Shown: in pieces, positions 6,227-10,254 of the stretch
How positions within the stretch are numbered: position 1 is the stretch's first letter
How the letters are laid out: every line of letters begins with the position of its first letter
From: an uncultured Gammaproteobacteria bacterium
Lineage (GTDB): Bacteria > Pseudomonadota > Gammaproteobacteria > Halothiobacillales > Halothiobacillaceae
DNA length: 10,254 bases
Assembly: GCA_938004235.1 (NCBI GenBank)
Contig: CALKWL010000109.1
Coordinates: 1-10,254, forward strand
Reading direction: 5' to 3'
Position numbers and translations under genes: made by a program
Notes under the pieces: model-generated
Told to the model about the DNA's origin: nothing
The model's database searches: none
What the model saw: only the letters and a program-made list of their open reading frames with translations

Positions 6227-8605
6227 CTACAACCCCGCATTTATGAGTTTTTGCAGAAGTTGCGAGCCTAATTCAATCCGGTCTTCAATATCGATGTTGT
6301 TGGTTTGTGGTACGGCGTACAGAAGGCACTGATTCTGGTAGTGGTTGTAGCCTTCGGCGATATCGACAAATGTTTGGCGTTGCTGGTTATTACTAGGCAT
6401 GTCACTAAATTGCCAGCCAGCGTCTACGCAACGAATCTGGATGCCACTATTGCGCAGCTTCAGGTGGCGTTCTTCCGTTTCATAACCGGGAAAGCAGCGT
6501 GGCCAGCCTTCGTTGCCGATGCGATCTAACGGTATCTTCGCTGCCTCCGCGAGCGCCAATAGATACGCGTCGTGGTGATTGCTTCGGTTGTCACAAGTGT
6601 CGCTTTTTGTCATGCAAATCGAGTAGCCTGAACCTGGTGAAACCACATAGCTGCCGGCAAATTCAAGGCGTTCGCCGCGCATCACCTCGTATTTGGTGAT
6701 GTAGTAGCGCCAGTCTTTGGCGGTGCGGGGGTCGTCCAAGAAGGTGTCGATTACGGCTTGCAGCGATGTCCCGGCGGCCATGTCATCCAGCAGCTTCATT
6801 AATGCTGGAGAACTGGGGTGGATGGTTTCGTTGGAGCGAATACGCCAATGGTCCTCCCAAAGCCCTTTTTGTTGGGGGGCGCCCAGGTAAATGAGGCGGT
6901 GGCCGGATCGGCGCTGGCTCCAGCGCCCTTTATGGCCCATGGCCAGCAAGGCTCCGCTGACCAGTTGGTAGGGGTGATTAAACAACTCGGGAAACTTTGC
7001 GGCCCGGTTGCTAAATGTGCCAGAGGGTTGTGCGGGGTGTAGGTCGAACGCTGTCAGGCCACCGCGAAGCAATTCATGGTCTTCCAATTGGTAGAGGGCA
7101 TTTTTCAGCGCTGGGTGTGCATTCACCAGCGCTTGTTTTGCCTGCTCGTTTCCTACTTGCACCTGATTGAACGTTTTCACGTTCGTGAGTTGCCCCGTGG
7201 TTATGATGGTTCCCACCTCTTTCAGCAAGGCGCCCATGTTGTTACGGGTGGCGTCGGCACGGATTTCATTGCGTGAGGCTTCGATCAGGTTGCGCAACAT
7301 GCGCAGGCGGGGATGAAGGTCTGATTCTGGCGTGACGTGCATCTCACCCTGCAGCACGCCGTACAACAGCACGGTGTGCGCCAGTGACCAGTGGCGTGTC
7401 CCATACCGCCTGCAACAGGCGTGGAGCATGTTCACACCCACAGGAGGTTCGCCAACTTCGGGGAAGTTGAAAATGCGCAGCTGCGTTGTCGTGTTCTGAG
7501 CATTGCGGGTGAAGAGTTTGGAGAAAAGCGTGCCGACTGCTTTGGGTTTGTGAACGCCATCGGCCTCTTTCTCCAGCCATACATCCAGTGCATTTACGAT
7601 CCAGCAAAAGTCGTCGCTGGCGTTCTGGACTGTGCTTCCAAGCAACGCTTCTGAAAGCTTAGTCAGCGCATGGAGATCGCTGTGGCCTGTCTGTACCGGA
7701 AGGCCGCGTTTCCACGCTAGCACCTCGAAAAGAAAGCGAAAATACCGCATGCATTCTTCGTCGATCAGGTTGTTATGCCCACGGTATTGCCAGAACAGGT
7801 CGGCCCAGTCGGTGTCGATTTTGAGAGAGAAAGCCTTCACGGCTTCATGGCCTATTTTGGCGTTCTTGTGCAGCAGCGCCTCCAGCTCGGCTTTGAAGTT
7901 CTCAAACTCGGTCAGCGGCCTGCCGCGTGAGTTCATCTTCACGTACAAGGTGTTGTCTTGCTGTTTCGCAGCTACGGGCAGTAGCAGAAAACGGATGGCC
8001 GGATTCTCTGGGTCGGTGAGCCGTTGCCAAGCGGCAGATAGCATTTCCGGGCACTGCCCCCGGAAATGCTGGTGCAAGGTGTCAAGTACTACCAGCATGC
8101 CTTGAATGGTGGGGTCGTGCTTCCAGGTGGGTAAGTAGATCGCTTGGTCGCACAGCCATTCCGAAACTTTTACTTCGGTCATGACAGGGCTGCATTGGGT
8201 CAGGAACTTGCAAAATGCTCGCGCACCTGGGCGCGTGGCGTAGTGGAAGGCGTGCCAAGGCTGAGAGGTTGTGGTGGAGTTGGGAAGGCGCCAAGCGAGG
8301 TAACAATGCAAAAGAAACAGTGTCGTCAGGCGTTGTTGACCGTCCAGTGGATACAGCGTGCCATCCACTACATCCCCAAAAACAAAGTCGAGGTTGATGC
8401 CGGTCCCATCGTCAAGTGCGGCACAAAGGTCGGAAATAAAGCGTTCGCGCACATGGCGGGCCTGTTCGCTCTGACGGCCCTGGGCGTAGTCGCGCTGGAA
8501 TATCGGTATTTCTATGGCTTTGACCTGAGTACCGTTGAGGTTCTGACCGAACAGTTGCGTCAAGCTGGTGAGGGTGCCGTCGCGATGTGTGAGGGGCGTA
8601 CTCAT
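6227..8605 (-). CDS. DUF262 protein with long unassigned C-terminus (GmrSD/SspE-like family)
   Basis: From ATG 8605 the product is 792 residues. The DUF262 (ParB/sulfiredoxin-like) domain fills about the first 250: IPIFQRDYAQGR (33-44), the hallmark DGQQRLTTLFLLH (88-100), and VKMNSRGRPLTEFENFK (222-238), the FxxxNxxGxPLT-type motif. In characterised relatives (GmrS part of GmrSD, SspE) DGQQR is needed for NTP hydrolysis that controls a nuclease. Residues from about 260 on match nothing I recognise. I see no HNH/DUF1524 signature there, so nuclease activity may come from the neighbour. The gene lies downstream of, and 11 bases from, the DUF262-HNH gene, so the two are almost certainly one operon. 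A TTG at 8618-8620 overlaps the upstream stop as TTGA and would add five residues; neither start has a clear ribosome binding site, so translation is probably coupled. Restriction or defence is the likely role, by family. Confidence 0.9.
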   Translation of the reverse strand: MSTPLTHRDGTLTSLTQLFGQNLNGTQVKAIEIPIFQRDYAQGRQSEQARHVRERFISDLCAALDDGTGINLDFVFGDVVDGTLYPLDGQQRLTTLFLLHCYLAWRLPNSTTTSQPWHAFHYATRPGARAFCKFLTQCSPVMTEVKVSEWLCDQAIYLPTWKHDPTIQGMLVVLDTLHQHFRGQCPEMLSAAWQRLTDPENPAIRFLLLPVAAKQQDNTLYVKMNSRGRPLTEFENFKAELEALLHKNAKIGHEAVKAFSLKIDTDWADLFWQYRGHNNLIDEECMRYFRFLFEVLAWKRGLPVQTGHSDLHALTKLSEALLGSTVQNASDDFCWIVNALDVWLEKEADGVHKPKAVGTLFSKLFTRNAQNTTTQLRIFNFPEVGEPPVGVNMLHACCRRYGTRHWSLAHTVLLYGVLQGEMHVTPESDLHPRLRMLRNLIEASRNEIRADATRNNMGALLKEVGTIITTGQLTNVKTFNQVQVGNEQAKQALVNAHPALKNALYQLEDHELLRGGLTAFDLHPAQPSGTFSNRAAKFPELFNHPYQLVSGALLAMGHKGRWSQRRSGHRLIYLGAPQQKGLWEDHWRIRSNETIHPSSPALMKLLDDMAAGTSLQAVIDTFLDDPRTAKDWRYYITKYEVMRGERLEFAGSYVVSPGSGYSICMTKSDTCDNRSNHHDAYLLALAEAAKIPLDRIGNEGWPRCFPGYETEERHLKLRNSGIQIRCVDAGWQFSDMPSNNQQRQTFVDIAEGYNHYQNQCLLYAVPQTNNIDIEDRIELGSQLLQKLINAGL

Positions 8606-8616
8606 AGAGGTATCGA

Positions 8617-10254
8617 TCAATGAAGGTAGGCAATCAGTGTGGATTCAATGGTTTTCTGGTAGGCGACCTTGTCGGCCTCGCTCCAGAAATGCGGTTGTAG
8701 CTTGTCGGCCGGGGTGTAGTACTTCAGGAAAACGTTGCGTGTGGCTGACGGGATGTAGTCACCGCGCTTGTCCATCTCAAGTACCTTGTTCCGCTTGACC
8801 TCGAACACGGCGTTGCTCAGAGCGGCGTTGGCACCGTGGGAGAGCAGCGCGAGGTTTGCGATGCTGTGATCGGCTTCTTCCATCACGCCGTTATTGAGCG
8901 CCAGCAGTATTTCCCCTGCCAGCAGCTTGAAATTCTCTTGGCCAAACTTTTGGTTTTTCAAAAGAGGGGTGGCACTGTCGATCTTCTCCAGCAGATTTTC
9001 GATAGCTTTGGTGTTGCTCTGAGCCTGGATGATACCCAGAGCTTCCCGGTGCTCCGTCAACCAGGCGTCCCATTGTTTTGAACTGTTCAGATCCTGGGCG
9101 TTTTGCGCATGGATGTGTTCAAGCGACCACGCCTGCCCGGCATGCTTTTCAAACGGAAAACGCCCGCTGCAAATGGCCACGTTAAACAGCAGAAGCACCT
9201 GCTGCAGCTTGCGATAGCCGAGGCCATTGTCGTAGCGCAGGGCATCGAGATCGTCAATGATCTTAGTCCCAAGCACTTTCTTGATGTGCTCGTTCAGTTT
9301 TTTTGTAAAGTCGCTTTTGGTTGGTGGCGGACAGCCGTCGGTCCCTTGCGCCCAGCCCAAGATGTCGTTAAGTGCTGTGCCGCAGGCGACCAGAAAACCG
9401 ATTTTGTTGTACCAGCGTGTCTCTTCAAACCAGCCGAGAACATATGCGTGCAAAGCGACGACCTCGTCCCAGAAGGCCAAGCAGCCTTCTTGGACCTTCT
9501 TCTGTAAAGCATAAAAGGTGTGGAAACGAGGGGCACCGGTCGCAGGCTTTTTGGCCAGAGCGTCAAGCAGGAGGTCGATTCGCGTGCCAAACTGTTCAAC
9601 GTGGCTGTCTAGGGGGGCTACGAAGGCCCATATTTCGGCGCGCTGCAAGTCGCGCTCGATGCCGTCCCACTGAGCTGCCACCTCGGTTTCGCGCCCGGGC
9701 TTATCTTCTGCGATCTGCGTGAGCAGCACGGCCTTGATCAACTCGGCATCGGTCAGTGGAATGCGGCCCTGATTCAAGCGAGTGAACAGTGGGATGGGTT
9801 TTTCGTCTTCAGGGACCTCATACCAGATAACACGCACCGAGTTGGAGAGGTAGTTGCAGATTTGGTTGGCGCGCACTTCTTTGGCCTGATCGTTGGCTCC
9901 CTTGTCGATCCATTCCCCGATCGCGAGATTTGCTTGGTGCAAGTGAAAGTAGTCGATGTTCTCTTTCGCTAGCTTTTCATCTAAGGTATTCAGGTATTTA
10001 TTGCAGCCACGCCGAGTTTTGTAATTCAGGCTAAAGGCGGCGCCGTTGCGCCTGTAGCCGGCTTTTTGCATGTAGTTGAAAATCAGCCACAGCGTGGTGA
10101 GTCGTTGTTGCCCGTCAATGAGCTCCCAGTAACCGTCCCCGTCCCCGTCCCCGTCCCATTTTTTGACCACGATGGGCTGCAGGCTATAGCGCTCTTTCAT
10201 TTTCACGGCACTTTCTGCAAGATCGTTGAGCAGTTTGTGCACCTCGTCCTGCGT
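8617..10254 (-). CDS. DUF262-HNH (DUF1524-like) nuclease, N-terminus cut by window edge
   Basis: The frame is open through the right edge: 545 residues are visible, beginning TQDEVHKLLNDL. That is where DUF262 proteins continue after their IPxYQRxYxW motif, so the true start lies outside the window; a GTG at 10242 is only an internal codon. Counting from the first visible residue: IDGQQRLTTLW (46-56) is the DUF262 NTPase motif, LFTRLNQGRIPLTDAELIKA (156-175) the second DUF262 motif, and WSLEHIHAQN (376-385) the start of a His-Asn-His nuclease. ADHSIANLALLSHGANAALS (461-480), then FEVKR, gives the Asn and downstream part typical of DUF1524. The architecture equals GmrSD and SspE, which cut modified or unmodified phage DNA; which DNA is sensed here is unknown. 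A DG dipeptide repeat sits just before DGQQR. The stop is 11 bases before the ATG of the next DUF262 gene, implying an operon of at least two genes. Confidence 0.9.
   Translation of the reverse strand, partial: TQDEVHKLLNDLAESAVKMKERYSLQPIVVKKWDGDGDGDGYWELIDGQQRLTTLWLIFNYMQKAGYRRNGAAFSLNYKTRRGCNKYLNTLDEKLAKENIDYFHLHQANLAIGEWIDKGANDQAKEVRANQICNYLSNSVRVIWYEVPEDEKPIPLFTRLNQGRIPLTDAELIKAVLLTQIAEDKPGRETEVAAQWDGIERDLQRAEIWAFVAPLDSHVEQFGTRIDLLLDALAKKPATGAPRFHTFYALQKKVQEGCLAFWDEVVALHAYVLGWFEETRWYNKIGFLVACGTALNDILGWAQGTDGCPPPTKSDFTKKLNEHIKKVLGTKIIDDLDALRYDNGLGYRKLQQVLLLFNVAICSGRFPFEKHAGQAWSLEHIHAQNAQDLNSSKQWDAWLTEHREALGIIQAQSNTKAIENLLEKIDSATPLLKNQKFGQENFKLLAGEILLALNNGVMEEADHSIANLALLSHGANAALSNAVFEVKRNKVLEMDKRGDYIPSATRNVFLKYYTPADKLQPHFWSEADKVAYQKTIESTLIAYLH
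10133..10156. repeat. Four tandem copies of a 6-bp unit inside the DUF262-HNH gene
   Basis: CCGTCC is repeated four times without mismatch. Read on the minus strand it encodes Asp-Gly four times, giving WDGDGDGDGYWEL just upstream of the IDGQQR motif. The unit is a multiple of three, so copy-number changes by slippage would lengthen or shorten an acidic flexible loop without breaking the frame. The repeat is seen directly; variability is inference. Confidence 0.9.

Overview
The window looks like an accessory (genomic island or defence-island) segment of a moderately GC-rich bacterium. Codon use and the Shine-Dalgarno sites suggest Pseudomonadota (gamma- or betaproteobacteria), but no marker fixes the genus. 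There is no rRNA, tRNA, CRISPR array, transposase, integrase or recognisable insertion sequence. Every large gene encodes an ATPase, a nuclease or a helicase, and no metabolic gene is present.

Layout. Bases 1-51 (+) are the last codons of a gene entering from the left. It is probably translationally coupled to a 752-residue protein with two AAA+ ATPase modules (54-2312, +). After a short spacer with small inverted repeats comes a 69-residue four-cysteine protein with a strong ribosome binding site (2425-2634, +). Bases 2635-2844 hold no convincing gene but contain nested inverted repeats. A DUF2779 protein lies on the minus strand (2845-4341): an N-terminal Cas4-like PD-(D/E)XK nuclease with iron-sulfur-type cysteines, followed by a DEDDy exonuclease. 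It is divergent from a NERD-nuclease/SF1-helicase fusion (4515-6149, +), and the 173-bp spacer between them contains a dyad that could be an operator. Convergent with the helicase is a minus-strand pair of DUF262 (GmrSD/SspE-like) genes. The upstream one (8617-10254, cut by the right edge) has DUF262 plus a DUF1524-like HNH nuclease. The downstream one (6227-8605) has DUF262 plus a long unassigned C-terminal part.

How they may work together (inference). The tandem DUF262 genes form a compact two-gene unit resembling type IV, modification-dependent restriction or SspE-like effectors. The DUF2779 and NERD-helicase genes form a second candidate DNA-processing unit with a shared control region. 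The AAA+ ATPase and whatever lies upstream are probably a third unit. I cannot tell from sequence alone whether these are one system or neighbouring defence modules. I do not recognise the full combination as a named system.
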